DNA of 20,582 nt from JBJENW01 sp051880395 (GTDB lineage: Bacteria; Bacillota; Clostridia; Lachnospirales; Lachnospiraceae): NCBI GenBank assembly GCA_051880395.1, contig JBJENW010000072.1, positions 1-20,582 of the forward strand, given 5' to 3'. Position numbers and translations under genes: made by a program. Numbering within the stretch: the first letter of the stretch is position 1; the number at the start of each line of letters is the position of its first letter. The notes under the pieces were generated by a model. It was not told where the DNA came from, made no database searches, and saw nothing but the letters and a program-made list of their open reading frames with translations. Positions 1 to 7,007 of this stretch are shown one piece after another.

Positions 1-276
1 TTCTCTTTTAAACACCTTTGTTCTATACATAAGCATTTATTCAGTGATGTCTATTTTTGGGCAGGCAAGACAAGAACGGTTGATATTAGAGAAGGTAATG
101 GAAGAAATCAGAGAATATACATAGAGCAGTTATGTTTGAACAATGGTAGATTTGAAATTGATTTTACCGATGTTTCAAAAGAAGAAATGATAGCTGCTAG
201 TGTTAGATCAGCAAATGCTAGCAATGATATGTTGGAAAATTTAATTAAGAGATGTCTTTTTGAACATCAACAATAA
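1..276 (+). pseudogene. Fic-family gene remnant, 5' end off window, internal deletion
   Basis: An open frame enters from the left edge and stops at 274-276 (91 visible residues). Its first third matches the early Fic core, with IHKHLFSDVYFWAGKTRTVDI at residues 9-29. The next residues are REGNGRNQRIYIEQL and then SKEEMIAASVRS, which belong to the part after the catalytic histidine. Fic enzymes transfer AMP or another phosphate-containing group to target proteins using HPFx(D/E)GNGR. Here the HPF is absent and about 60-75 residues that normally separate the two blocks are missing, while the frame is kept. The joint lies at a KGN/EGN-like repeat, so deletion between short repeats is a reasonable inference. 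Without the histidine the product should be inactive. The family call is firm; the upstream part cannot be judged. Confidence 0.75.
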
Positions 277-422
277 AAACTATAATCGGTCAGCTAATAG
301 AGGATTTTCATCAAACCGATCCTGAGAATATGCATTATAATGCGTTGGCACAGGTAGTAAAGCACTTCAAAGAAACTGAGGAAGGACGTGAGCAAATTAT
401 AATCAAACAATTACAGAAATAG
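264..422 (+). pseudogene. C-terminal fragment of Rpn-type PD-(D/E)XK nuclease/transposase
   Basis: A short frame, open from 264 to the TAG at 420-422, reads IEDFHQTDPENMHYNALAQV and then VKHFKETEEGREQ. This resembles the conserved end of one Lachnospiraceae subfamily of PD-(D/E)XK 'putative transposases', where a DPDDMYY-like stretch is followed by HFKETEEG. There is no start codon or ribosome site, and the nuclease core is absent. It overlaps the end of the fic remnant in another frame, so the two relics were joined by deletion or insertion. The subfamily differs from the intact Rpn gene at 16439. The call rests on a remembered C-terminal pattern only. Confidence 0.55.
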
Positions 423-442
423 CAATATGGGAAAACATACTT

Positions 443-476
443 AAAGCAGTAGGTCGGATTGATCCGCTGCTTTTTA
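443..476 (+). terminator. Probable intrinsic terminator after the relics
   Basis: AAAGCAG (443-449) pairs with CTGCTTT (467-473), and an inner CGGA/TCCG stem (455-458 with 463-466) closes on TTGA. A run of T follows at 471-475. The 5-base bulge on the left side weakens it. It would end transcription from the degraded genes before the methyltransferase. Confidence 0.5.
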
Positions 477-600
477 TATGAATTGGAGTGTAATATGGCA
501 GAATATTGTGAGATGATTGGTATGCACATAGGGAAATGAATGATAGTATGTGAGATTAAAATATGGGCAGAAAATGCAATCTGCAAATGGAAAGGAACGT

Positions 601-1935
601 ATGAAACAGGAAAAACAAATTAGGGAAAGAAAAACTTTATATAAAGCAGGCAAGCAGAAGGATAGACAAACGAAGGGAAAAGTCGGAGCCAAAAAGGCTA
701 TGAACGCACGAAGACAAGACAGTTCAAAGCAGAGAAAAAACAGTGAACAGAAAAAAGCAGTTTGTCCAAAAAAGAAATTGGACGGAACGATGGGAAATTG
801 TGAATTGGCGCATAAATGCGGGGGTTGTACCTTACAGGGTGTGCCATATGAAAAGCAGTTGAAGCAAAAGCAGAAACAAACGCAGGCGTTATTACAAAAA
901 TTTTGCCGCGTGTATCCGATTACAGGAATGGAAGATCCGTTTCATTATCGCAATAAGGTACATGCCGTATTTGGACGTCTTAGAAATGGCACATACATTT
1001 CCGGTGTTTATGAAGAAGGAACGCATCGGATTGTAAATGTAGATGCCTGTCAGATTGAGGATGAGATGGCGGACGCCATTATTCGGGATATCCGAGGACT
1101 GCTGAAATCCTTTAAAATCCGCACCTATGACGAGGACACCGGATATGGTCTGCTGCGTCATGTGATGGTGCGCCGCGGTTTTCAGAGTGGAGAAGTCATG
1201 GTGGTTTTGGTCTTGGCATCACCGATTCTGCCGTCTCGAAATAATTTTGTAAAAGCGCTTCTGAAACTGCATCCGGAGATTACAACCATCGTGATCAATG
1301 TGAATGACCGCAGCACGAGCATGGTGCTTGGGGATAAGGAAAAAGCGATTTATGGAAAAGGCTATATCGAGGATACCCTGTGTGGAACCGTATTTCGCAT
1401 TTCACCGAAGTCTTTTTACCAGGTGAACCCGGTGCAGACGGAGCATTTGTATGCAAAGGCGATTGAACTGGCGAATCTGACCGGAAAAGAGCGTGTGGTG
1501 GATGCTTATTGCGGCATAGGAACGATTTCCCTGATTGCGGCGAAGCAGGCAAAAGAAGTGATTGGTGTCGAATTAAATCCGGATGCCGTTCGCGATGCCG
1601 TGCGGAATGCAAAGCGCAATCAGGTGAAAAATGTATCGTTTTATACACAGGATGCTGGTAAATTCATGGTGGAAATGGCAGAACAGGGCGAAAAAGCCGA
1701 TGTCGTGTTCATGGACCCGCCGCGTTCGGGCAGTGATGAGGTTTTCATGGCGTCCGTATTGAAGCTGGCACCGAAGCGCATCGTGTATATTTCCTGCAAT
1801 CCGGAGACATTAGCGCGCGATCTGGAATATCTGACGAAACATGGGTATCGGGCGAAAGAGGCACATCCGTTTGACCAGTTTCCTTTCACGAAACATGTGG
1901 AATGCGTGGTATTACTGGATAAGAAAGACAAATAA
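601..1935 (+). CDS. rlmD: 23S rRNA (uracil-C5)-methyltransferase, RlmD/RumA family
   Basis: SAM-dependent enzyme that puts a 5-methyl group on a uracil of 23S rRNA. About 444 residues from the ATG at 601, preceded by AAAGGA with a short spacer; a GTG at 550 would add 17 residues but lacks a clear ribosome site. The first 60 residues are very basic (Lys, Arg, Gln rich), probably an RNA-binding extension. The iron-sulfur pattern is visible: CELAHKCGGC gives C-x5-C-x2-C, with a fourth Cys 73 residues later in VDACQ, close to the RumA arrangement. The SAM loop is VVDAYCGIGTIS, followed by MDPPRSG and the catalytic cysteine in YISCNPETL. No N-terminal TRAM domain is seen. Family certain; the modified position (U747, U1939 or both) cannot be read from sequence alone. 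Confidence 0.9.
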   Translation: MKQEKQIRERKTLYKAGKQKDRQTKGKVGAKKAMNARRQDSSKQRKNSEQKKAVCPKKKLDGTMGNCELAHKCGGCTLQGVPYEKQLKQKQKQTQALLQKFCRVYPITGMEDPFHYRNKVHAVFGRLRNGTYISGVYEEGTHRIVNVDACQIEDEMADAIIRDIRGLLKSFKIRTYDEDTGYGLLRHVMVRRGFQSGEVMVVLVLASPILPSRNNFVKALLKLHPEITTIVINVNDRSTSMVLGDKEKAIYGKGYIEDTLCGTVFRISPKSFYQVNPVQTEHLYAKAIELANLTGKERVVDAYCGIGTISLIAAKQAKEVIGVELNPDAVRDAVRNAKRNQVKNVSFYTQDAGKFMVEMAEQGEKADVVFMDPPRSGSDEVFMASVLKLAPKRIVYISCNPETLARDLEYLTKHGYRAKEAHPFDQFPFTKHVECVVLLDKKDK

Positions 1936-1965
1936 GTTTTATAACATGGGTTGAGGAGGATTAAT

Positions 1966-2481
1966 ATGACAAAAAAAGATCGTGTCATGCTTCAAATGAT
2001 CGAATTTGACAAAGGCGATCCAAAGCGGATTCAGCATTTTCTAAAAGTGTATGAATGTGCGCGTCTGATCGCTGCAGGCGAGGGGATGGAGGGAGAAGCA
2101 TTAGAAATTTTAGAAGTTGCAGCAATTTTACATGACATCGGCATCCATCCCAGTGAAGAAAAGTATGGGGATTGCAATGGCAAGCATCAGGAGGAAGAAG
2201 GACCGGTTTATGCGCGCGCGTTGTTAGAGCAGATGGATGGCTATTCCAAAGAGTTCATTGACCGGGTATGTTTTTTGATCGGGCATCATCATACATATTC
2301 GTCTGTGGATGGAGCGGATTATCAGATTTTAATTGAGGCAGACTTTTTGGTAAATGCATATGAAGATGAATTAGATCTCTCGTCCGGTGATACCATGGAA
2401 AAAATGAAACAGCGGATTTTTAAAACAAAAATGGGGATTTGGATGTTAGAGACAATGTTTGAAAAAGAAACGGCAGAATGA
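1966..2481 (+). CDS. HD-domain metal-dependent phosphohydrolase
   Basis: A 171-residue soluble protein. The ATG at 1966 follows AGGAGGA (1954-1960) with a 5-base spacer, so this start is clear. HD-superfamily metal ligands are visible in order: RIQHFLKVYE near residue 20, AAILHDIG at about 52-59, a conserved KHQEEEG, then IGHHHTY and ILIEADFLVNAYED. This is the layout of small single-domain HD hydrolases that cleave phosphate mono- or diesters of nucleotides; no HD-GYP signature is present. It starts 30 bases after the methyltransferase gene on the same strand and is probably cotranscribed. The substrate is not predictable. Confidence 0.8.
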   Translation: MTKKDRVMLQMIEFDKGDPKRIQHFLKVYECARLIAAGEGMEGEALEILEVAAILHDIGIHPSEEKYGDCNGKHQEEEGPVYARALLEQMDGYSKEFIDRVCFLIGHHHTYSSVDGADYQILIEADFLVNAYEDELDLSSGDTMEKMKQRIFKTKMGIWMLETMFEKETAE

Positions 2482-2499
2482 TTTAGGACGAAAAACGAA

Positions 2500-2519
2500 G
2501 GTAGACAGATGTGTCTAGC
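2500..2519 (+). promoter_or_regulatory. Short inverted repeat upstream of the HTH gene
   Basis: TAGACA-GATG-TGTCTA forms a perfect 6-base palindrome with flanking GG/CC pairs and one bulged base. It lies 19 bases after the HD gene and about 85 bases before the next start. With no T-run it is a poor terminator; it could be an operator. Function unknown. Confidence 0.3.
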
Positions 2520-2602
2520 CCCTAAAATACGGCATTTCTCACTTTGTGTCGTTTGAAAAGGGAGAAGAAAATGATACTCTGGCGATGAAAGGAGGATTAC
2601 AG

Positions 2603-3187
2603 ATGGACCAGATAAAAATCGGTTCTTTCTTGAAAGAATTACGAAACGAAAAAGGTTTGACACAAGGACGGTTGGCAGAGTTCTATGAGGTCGATATCAA
2701 GGAAATTATCGATGGAGAAAGGAAAAGTGAGACTATGAAAGAAGAAATGAAAGAGACTTTAGTAAAAGTAGCGGAGTATACGAATGAAGATAAGGAAATG
2801 CAGTACTATAAAATGCGAAAGATGATCGGTGCTATTCTGATTGGATTTGGAGCATTCTTAACGATTTCAGTGCTGATGATTTTCCCAAGTGACAGTAGCT
2901 GGGGGTCCATTTATTCGATCATAGGGGGAATCCTATTGTCAATTGGATTATATCAGCTGATATGTAAAGTAAAATATAAGATTTTGGTTTCGATTGGTTG
3001 CTTTTTTGCCTTACTTTGCAGTTTCATATTTGTAGATTACTTGGGAGTAACAATAGAAAATCAAGTTCCAAGATTCGCCTATGAAAAAGAATGGGGTGAA
3101 AATGATATTATTTATAAAGCACCGTTTTATAGTGTGATTAGGCATAACTACGATACAGAAAATGAATATATTGAAGTGATTCATTAA
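2603..3187 (+). CDS. Membrane-anchored XRE-type regulator lacking its recognition helix
   Basis: A 194-residue protein from the ATG at 2603, which has GGAGG (2591-2595) at 7 bases. Residues 1-25 (IGSFLKELRNEKGLTQGRLA) are the first two helices of an XRE helix-turn-helix. The next residues, EFYEVDIKEIIDGERKSE, normally come about 30 residues later, after the recognition helix and its RxxxRWENG-like stretch. That segment is missing in frame. The second half has three hydrophobic helices (about residues 73-90, 97-115 and 119-138) and ends in a conserved extracytoplasmic-type tail. Such proteins usually bind DNA at the N-terminus with the membrane part as sensor or anchor. Here DNA binding is probably lost, so it may be a decaying gene or a membrane protein with a vestigial head. 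Confidence 0.7.
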   Translation: MDQIKIGSFLKELRNEKGLTQGRLAEFYEVDIKEIIDGERKSETMKEEMKETLVKVAEYTNEDKEMQYYKMRKMIGAILIGFGAFLTISVLMIFPSDSSWGSIYSIIGGILLSIGLYQLICKVKYKILVSIGCFFALLCSFIFVDYLGVTIENQVPRFAYEKEWGENDIIYKAPFYSVIRHNYDTENEYIEVIH

Positions 3188-3229
3188 GAGCATATGATGA
3201 TTCTTTCGATATGCAGACTTATCAATTGA

Positions 3230-3412
3230 CAAAACAAAGCAGGTCAGGATGTCAATACAAAAATCTTTTCGGAGTGGCTGCCGGCAATTAAGGATTATGA
3301 GTTTGTTGCAGGCTACTGTGTTGAGATGTATGATGCGCCAAGTAAGTATCCAAAGGGAACGGAGGATGAAAATTATCACTCGGAAATTTGGATTCCAATC
3401 AAAAAGAAATAA
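3230..3412 (+). pseudogene. GyrI-like / AraC effector-binding domain remnant
   Basis: The frame open from 3230 to the TAA at 3410-3412 encodes FSEWLPAIKDYEFVAGYCVE and ends SEIWIPIKKK. This is the typical end of GyrI-like small-molecule-binding domains (a WLP..GYE block, then EIWIPIKK). There is no start codon or ribosome site. The bases just upstream (about 3193-3230) appear to continue it in another frame, so a frameshift or larger deletion removed the front. It sits directly downstream of the damaged HTH gene. Confidence 0.55.
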
Positions 3413-3440
3413 GAGCGGACGAAATGAAAATATCAAACGG

Positions 3441-3467
3441 AAAGAGCCGAGAAATCGGCTCTTTTTT
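3441..3467. terminator. Bidirectional intrinsic terminator between convergent genes
   Basis: A 10-base stem (AAAGAGCCGA at 3441-3450 with TCGGCTCTTT at 3455-3464) closes on GAAA and is followed by a T-run to 3467. Symmetry of the A and T flanks lets it serve both the plus-strand genes and the DUF6179 gene ending at 3479. Confidence 0.85.
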
Positions 3468-3478
3468 GTTTGGTCCGT

Positions 3479-4087
3479 TCATCCATCCGCTTTCATTTGC
3501 AATTGCAGAATTTCCTGTAAATTAAAAAACTCCCTCTCATACGTCGGATGAAAAGAACGCAATTCGCTGATAACATACGGCCTTGGGAATTTTGCCAAAT
3601 AAGACTGCTCGTCCCAAATGGCATCGATATACTGCCGGATCATGTCAATTCCTTCCAGAGTCATATCAAGGCCAAGAATCGGATAATCCAGTGTCAGGAT
3701 TGTGTCCATCGGTGCAAATTTTGCATCATAATATAAGAAAAATCCAGGCAGCCCTTTTTCTACGGTATCTCGATAATTGCGGTTCTCATAAGAGTCAAAA
3801 AATGTTATGAGTTCATTATATTTTTTCTGCGTATCTTTTACCTTTTCAATGACCGCTTGATAGCCGATCTGATAGGCTTCTTCTGCGGGCAGTACATGCT
3901 GATTTGCCGGCAAATGCTCATTGGTTTCAAGATGTGCAATGCAATAGATGACAGCGTTCATGAGCTGTCTGGCTCGCTCATACGTTACGGAGGAGCTTTC
4001 TTTTGAGGTAAATTCATCGGCTAGTTTCCCAACGATGGGCAGCAGTTCTTCCATGGTATAGAGTGTTGTAACATCAGATTTCTTCAT
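3479..4087 (-). CDS. DUF6179-like protein of unknown function
   Basis: A 202-residue soluble protein on the minus strand. The preferred ATG (4085-4087) begins MKKSDVTTLYTMEELLP; upstream in-frame codons would extend it into the preceding gene without a better ribosome site. Two blocks recall the DUF6179 family of Clostridia: ADEFTSKESSSVTYERARQL near residue 23-42 and GLPGFFLYYDAKFAPMDT near 115-132. No catalytic motif, signal peptide or membrane helix is visible. It overlaps the upstream DUF6323-like gene by 14 bases, which indicates translational coupling. The family assignment is from memory of conserved blocks; the role is unknown. Confidence 0.6.
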   Translation of the reverse strand: MKKSDVTTLYTMEELLPIVGKLADEFTSKESSSVTYERARQLMNAVIYCIAHLETNEHLPANQHVLPAEEAYQIGYQAVIEKVKDTQKKYNELITFFDSYENRNYRDTVEKGLPGFFLYYDAKFAPMDTILTLDYPILGLDMTLEGIDMIRQYIDAIWDEQSYLAKFPRPYVISELRSFHPTYEREFFNLQEILQLQMKADG

Positions 4088-4541
4088 CGTTTCTTTGATA
4101 CCTCCCAATAAATTTATGCGTATCGGATCGAATCTCACGCGCAAATTCCTCTAAGTATGTTTCTTCTAAATATTCCAGAGAGCCCTGGCATACGCCGTCA
4201 AATGCATCCCGCATCAGCGTGATCAATTCATCATCGGTGAATTCGTCGAGGGATTCATTTTTGTATAAATAGAAGATCTCTTGCAGGCGTGCGATCGTTT
4301 CGGCATAGTTTTCCTCGTAAATATAATCGGAATTACAAAATGCGAAAATAAGTTTTTCAAGAATCCCCGGTCCGAATTCGACGCGCTGCTGTTCGGACAG
4401 ACATGACTGGCGTTGCACCATGAGTTCCTGAATCTCGTGGTCAGTCAGTTGTAGTCCAAATTGCTGCGTGTATTCGTTGGTCTTTTTTATTAGGTTTCGC
4501 TGATTCTGCTCGGAAAAAAGCAGCATAAAATCATCGTTCAT
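4074..4541 (-). CDS. DUF6323-like protein of unknown function
   Basis: A 155-residue acidic soluble protein on the minus strand. The ATG at 4539-4541 has AGGAGG (plus-strand 4548-4553) at 6 bases, so the start is clear. Conserved-looking blocks are FGLQLTDHEIQELMVQRQ, RVEFGPGILEKLIFAFCNSD and DELITLMRDAFDGVCQGSLE, matching the DUF6323 pattern found next to DUF6179 in Clostridia. No known enzymatic motif is present. Its stop lies inside the start region of the DUF6179-like gene (14-base overlap), so the two should be made together and may form a complex. Transcription would start in the gap shared with the cyclic-di-GMP genes. Confidence 0.65.
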   Translation of the reverse strand: MNDDFMLLFSEQNQRNLIKKTNEYTQQFGLQLTDHEIQELMVQRQSCLSEQQRVEFGPGILEKLIFAFCNSDYIYEENYAETIARLQEIFYLYKNESLDEFTDDELITLMRDAFDGVCQGSLEYLEETYLEEFAREIRSDTHKFIGRYQRNDEEI

Positions 4542-4601
4542 AGGTAACCTCCTCATGTTTGGTCTGATGATTATACTGCGTTCTCAAACCCATTACAAGT
4601 C

Positions 4602-4630
4602 TTGAAAAATCGGGCATTTTGTGGTAATAT
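4602..4630 (+). promoter_or_regulatory. Sigma-A promoter for the EAL gene leader
   Basis: TTGAAA (4602-4607) and TAATAT (4625-4630) are separated by exactly 17 bases. Transcription would begin near 4637, about 360 bases before the EAL-protein start, giving a long leader that opens with a terminator-like hairpin. Confidence 0.65.
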
Positions 4631-4640
4631 AAATACATCG

Positions 4641-4687
4641 ATAAGAGAAAAAGATGTGAAATTGCATCATTTTTCTCTTATTTTTTT
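4641..4687 (+). terminator. Leader terminator / putative attenuator
   Basis: ATAAGAGAAAAAGATG (4641-4656) pairs with CATCATTTTTCTCTTAT (4665-4681) with one bulged A, closing on an 8-base loop, followed by seven T. It lies only 4 bases past the predicted transcription start. It can therefore end most transcripts at about 50 bases unless antitermination occurs. No alternative antiterminator partner was recognised by eye. Confidence 0.6.
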
Positions 4688-4994
4688 ATGCATTGTAAAG
4701 TTGTTCGTGCGAAATAGTAATAGCAAAGCCGGAGGTGAAAAAGATAAAAGAGTAGGAGTTTAGATGGGAGTTTGATTTGGGAGACAAGAAGAAAGGGAGG
4801 GCGGAAGGCGTCACTCTGGTCGGCATGTATGTTTGTTACATGGCATATATCATTCTGAGAAATTATTTATAAAATTTGTTGCAGGAAGAAAAAATAGGAG
4901 TAATGGAATAGGGAAAATTTTCCGAAATAAAGTAGGAAGAAGGTGTGAAAAAGGAATAACAGAGCAAAGTGTTAGTGAAGGGGAAATACAAAGG
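4688..4994 (+). other. Long untranslated leader before the EAL gene
   Basis: About 300 bases between the hairpin and the EAL start. It contains GCAAAGCC (4723-4730), a fragment also found in cyclic-di-GMP-I aptamers, but the rest of that fold is not recognisable. Purine-rich GGAG and GGGAGG tracts, the palindrome GGAAAATTTTCC (about 4914-4925), and a possible short membrane-protein frame (4777-4872) are also here. An upstream in-frame ATG-equivalent for the EAL gene exists at 4833 but encodes a basic, non-conserved-looking stretch. Confidence 0.4.
4777..4872 (+). CDS. Possible small membrane protein in the leader
   Basis: A TTG at 4777 sits 6 bases after GGGAG and opens a 31-residue frame ending at the TAA 4870-4872. 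It has a basic head (GDKKKGR) and one hydrophobic stretch (VTLVGMYVCYMAYIILRNYL). Head and helix fit a single-pass small protein. The weak start codon, lack of a known homologue and location in a leader make it equally likely to be chance. It could instead act as a translated leader. Confidence 0.2.
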   Translation: MGDKKKGRAEGVTLVGMYVCYMAYIILRNYL

Positions 4995-6902
4995 ATGGAC
5001 TGGATTATTGAATTTGACATTGCAGCAGTTGTGATCACGGTAATTATATTAGGTCTTTTTTTAAAAAGAAAAAGTTATCCTTCAAAAGTGAATAGAATGT
5101 ATTTATATCTGATGACCGTGGGGATGGTGGCATCTGTGTTAGATATTATAAGCGTCTATGCCATTATTTATGCCAAGCACATTCCGCTTCCCCTCAATCG
5201 TCTGATTAATATGCTGTTTTTACTGAGCATGAATGCAGTTACATTTGTTTATTATTTTTATATCACGGCGATCATTGATGAATTTGATGTAAAAAATAAC
5301 TGGCATGAGAATCCGATGCGCATTGTGGCAGCCATTGATTTTTTATTGATCGCGCTTTCTCCGGTTACCGGATGGGTGTTTTATTTTGATGAAAACAGAC
5401 AGTATTGCAGCGGACCTTTGAAGAGCGTGATCTATGTGATCGCGCTGTTTGTGCTGTTTGTCTGTTTGATGCAGACGATCCGGAATCGAAAGATTTTGAC
5501 ATCAGCGGAGCGCAAAGGTGTTTATTTATATACGGTGTCGAATTTGATCGCAGTTATCGTTCAATGCGTGAATCCGAAACTTTTGATCACAAATTTTGCG
5601 ATTTCGATTGCATTTCTGATCATGTATGTCACATTGCAGAGACCGGAGGATAAAATTGATTCCCTGACGCAGTTAGAGAATAAGGCGGCTTTTTTGGAAG
5701 AATTAAATCGGGAGGTTTATTACAAAAAGAACTTTTTTTTATTAGTTGTAAAGATGGAAAATCTCGCCCATATCAACAATATGTATGGAATCACACAGGC
5801 AAATTCTATCATTCGTCTGTTTGCAAAGACACTGCTGGATGCTTCAAGAAATGTCGGTGTTTATCGTATCAGTGGATCACGGTTTGTGTATATCGGATGG
5901 TCAAAAAAGGAGATTGACTCGATTATCAGGTATGTTGAAACACGCATCAATAATGGATTTGAACTGAATGCAATGGAAGTTCAGGTAAAAACGAAATACT
6001 GTGTACTCTGGTATCCGGAGCACGGAAAAGATGTTGATGAGTTAGAAAAAGCGATCCAGTATTGTTTGAAGTATAATACGCAGAAAAATGGCGGGAAGGT
6101 GATTTATGCAGACAGTGACATGCTGGAAGCGTTTAAGCGAAAAGATGCTATTTTAGATATTGTTCGAAATGCACTTGACAATCGTACGTTTGAGGTATAT
6201 TATCAGCCAATCTTTAATTGGCGAAAAAATCAATTTGACTCTGCAGAAGCCTTGATTCGGCTGCGCGATGAGAAATTTGGATTTATCAGTCCGGACGAGT
6301 TTATTCCGATGGCTGAAAAAAACGGAATGATTATTGAAATCGGAGAATATGTCATTGAGGAGGTCTGCAAGATGATTCAGCAGACAGAGATTTCGAAATA
6401 TGGCATGGAGCATATACATATCAATTTGTCCGGTGTGCAGTGTATGCAAAAAGATTTAAATGAAAAAATTCAATATATCACGCAAAAGTATGGAATTCAT
6501 AGCAGTCAGATCTGTTTTGAAATTACAGAAACAGCAGCCATTCATTCGGATGCGTATCTGACGGAAAAAATAAAGGGGATTACAGATGACGGTTTTTCAC
6601 TTGCATTAGATGACTATGGGAGTGGTTTTGCGACATTTGGGTATCTGCTGCACTATCCGTTTTCTATAGTAAAGTTTGATAAGGAAATTGTCTGGCAGGC
6701 AGCAAAGCAAAAAAAGGCTGCGATCGCGCTTAATCATCTGTCAAATATGATGAAAGAAATTGGTCTGGTGATCGTTGCGGAAGGGGTGGAAACCGAAGAA
6801 CAGGCGGAATTTTTGAAACAGATGGGCTGCGATCTGCTTCAAGGATATTTGTATGCGAAACCCATGCCAAAAGATACATTGATTCAATTCTTGAAAAATT
6901 AA
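4995..6902 (+). CDS. 7-TM degenerate-GGDEF / EAL cyclic-di-GMP phosphodiesterase
   Basis: 635 residues from the ATG at 4995, preceded by AAGGGGA at 10 bases. Seven hydrophobic helices fill about residues 5-215 with short loops, a membrane sensor without a large external domain. A GGDEF-fold domain begins at DSLTQLENKAAF (about 222), but the signature is SGSRF (about 293-297), so cyclase activity is unlikely; it may bind GTP as a regulator. The EAL domain (about 400-635) keeps AEALIRLR (about 416), an Asn in INLSG, ITET, LALDDYGSGFA (about 536), IVKFDKE, AEGVET (about 594) and QGYLYAKP. The expected metal and catalytic acids and the lysine are all present, so hydrolysis of cyclic-di-GMP to pGpG is likely. 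The next gene, 105 bases on, is a PilZ chemoreceptor. Confidence 0.85.
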   Translation: MDWIIEFDIAAVVITVIILGLFLKRKSYPSKVNRMYLYLMTVGMVASVLDIISVYAIIYAKHIPLPLNRLINMLFLLSMNAVTFVYYFYITAIIDEFDVKNNWHENPMRIVAAIDFLLIALSPVTGWVFYFDENRQYCSGPLKSVIYVIALFVLFVCLMQTIRNRKILTSAERKGVYLYTVSNLIAVIVQCVNPKLLITNFAISIAFLIMYVTLQRPEDKIDSLTQLENKAAFLEELNREVYYKKNFFLLVVKMENLAHINNMYGITQANSIIRLFAKTLLDASRNVGVYRISGSRFVYIGWSKKEIDSIIRYVETRINNGFELNAMEVQVKTKYCVLWYPEHGKDVDELEKAIQYCLKYNTQKNGGKVIYADSDMLEAFKRKDAILDIVRNALDNRTFEVYYQPIFNWRKNQFDSAEALIRLRDEKFGFISPDEFIPMAEKNGMIIEIGEYVIEEVCKMIQQTEISKYGMEHIHINLSGVQCMQKDLNEKIQYITQKYGIHSSQICFEITETAAIHSDAYLTEKIKGITDDGFSLALDDYGSGFATFGYLLHYPFSIVKFDKEIVWQAAKQKKAAIALNHLSNMMKEIGLVIVAEGVETEEQAEFLKQMGCDLLQGYLYAKPMPKDTLIQFLKN

Positions 6903-7007
6903 AAAAATTGCTTTAGAATTCTGGAAAAATGTCGAAAATATAAATGCATTATAAAATATAAATAAAATTTTGGAAAAAATAGAAAGATTGAAGATGGAGG
7001 GAGAAAC

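Noticed and set aside
3249..3551. 100-residue plus-strand open frame
   Set aside because: It is out of frame with the GyrI-like relic and crosses the bidirectional terminator.
4700..4790. Cyclic-di-GMP-I (GEMM) riboswitch before the EAL gene
   Set aside because: GCAAAGCC and a later GATGGGAG resemble parts of the consensus, but no GAAA-capped P2 hairpin or GGTAGC-type block can be aligned. An Infernal search with the Rfam model would settle it.
5405..5967. Plus-strand open frames inside the EAL gene
   Set aside because: They overlap a gene with strong domain support in its own frame and show no start signals.
6902..7007. Flagellar sigma-D promoter before the chemoreceptor
   Set aside because: GTCGAAAATAT at about 6930 faintly resembles the -10 element, but a fitting -35 at the right spacing is missing.
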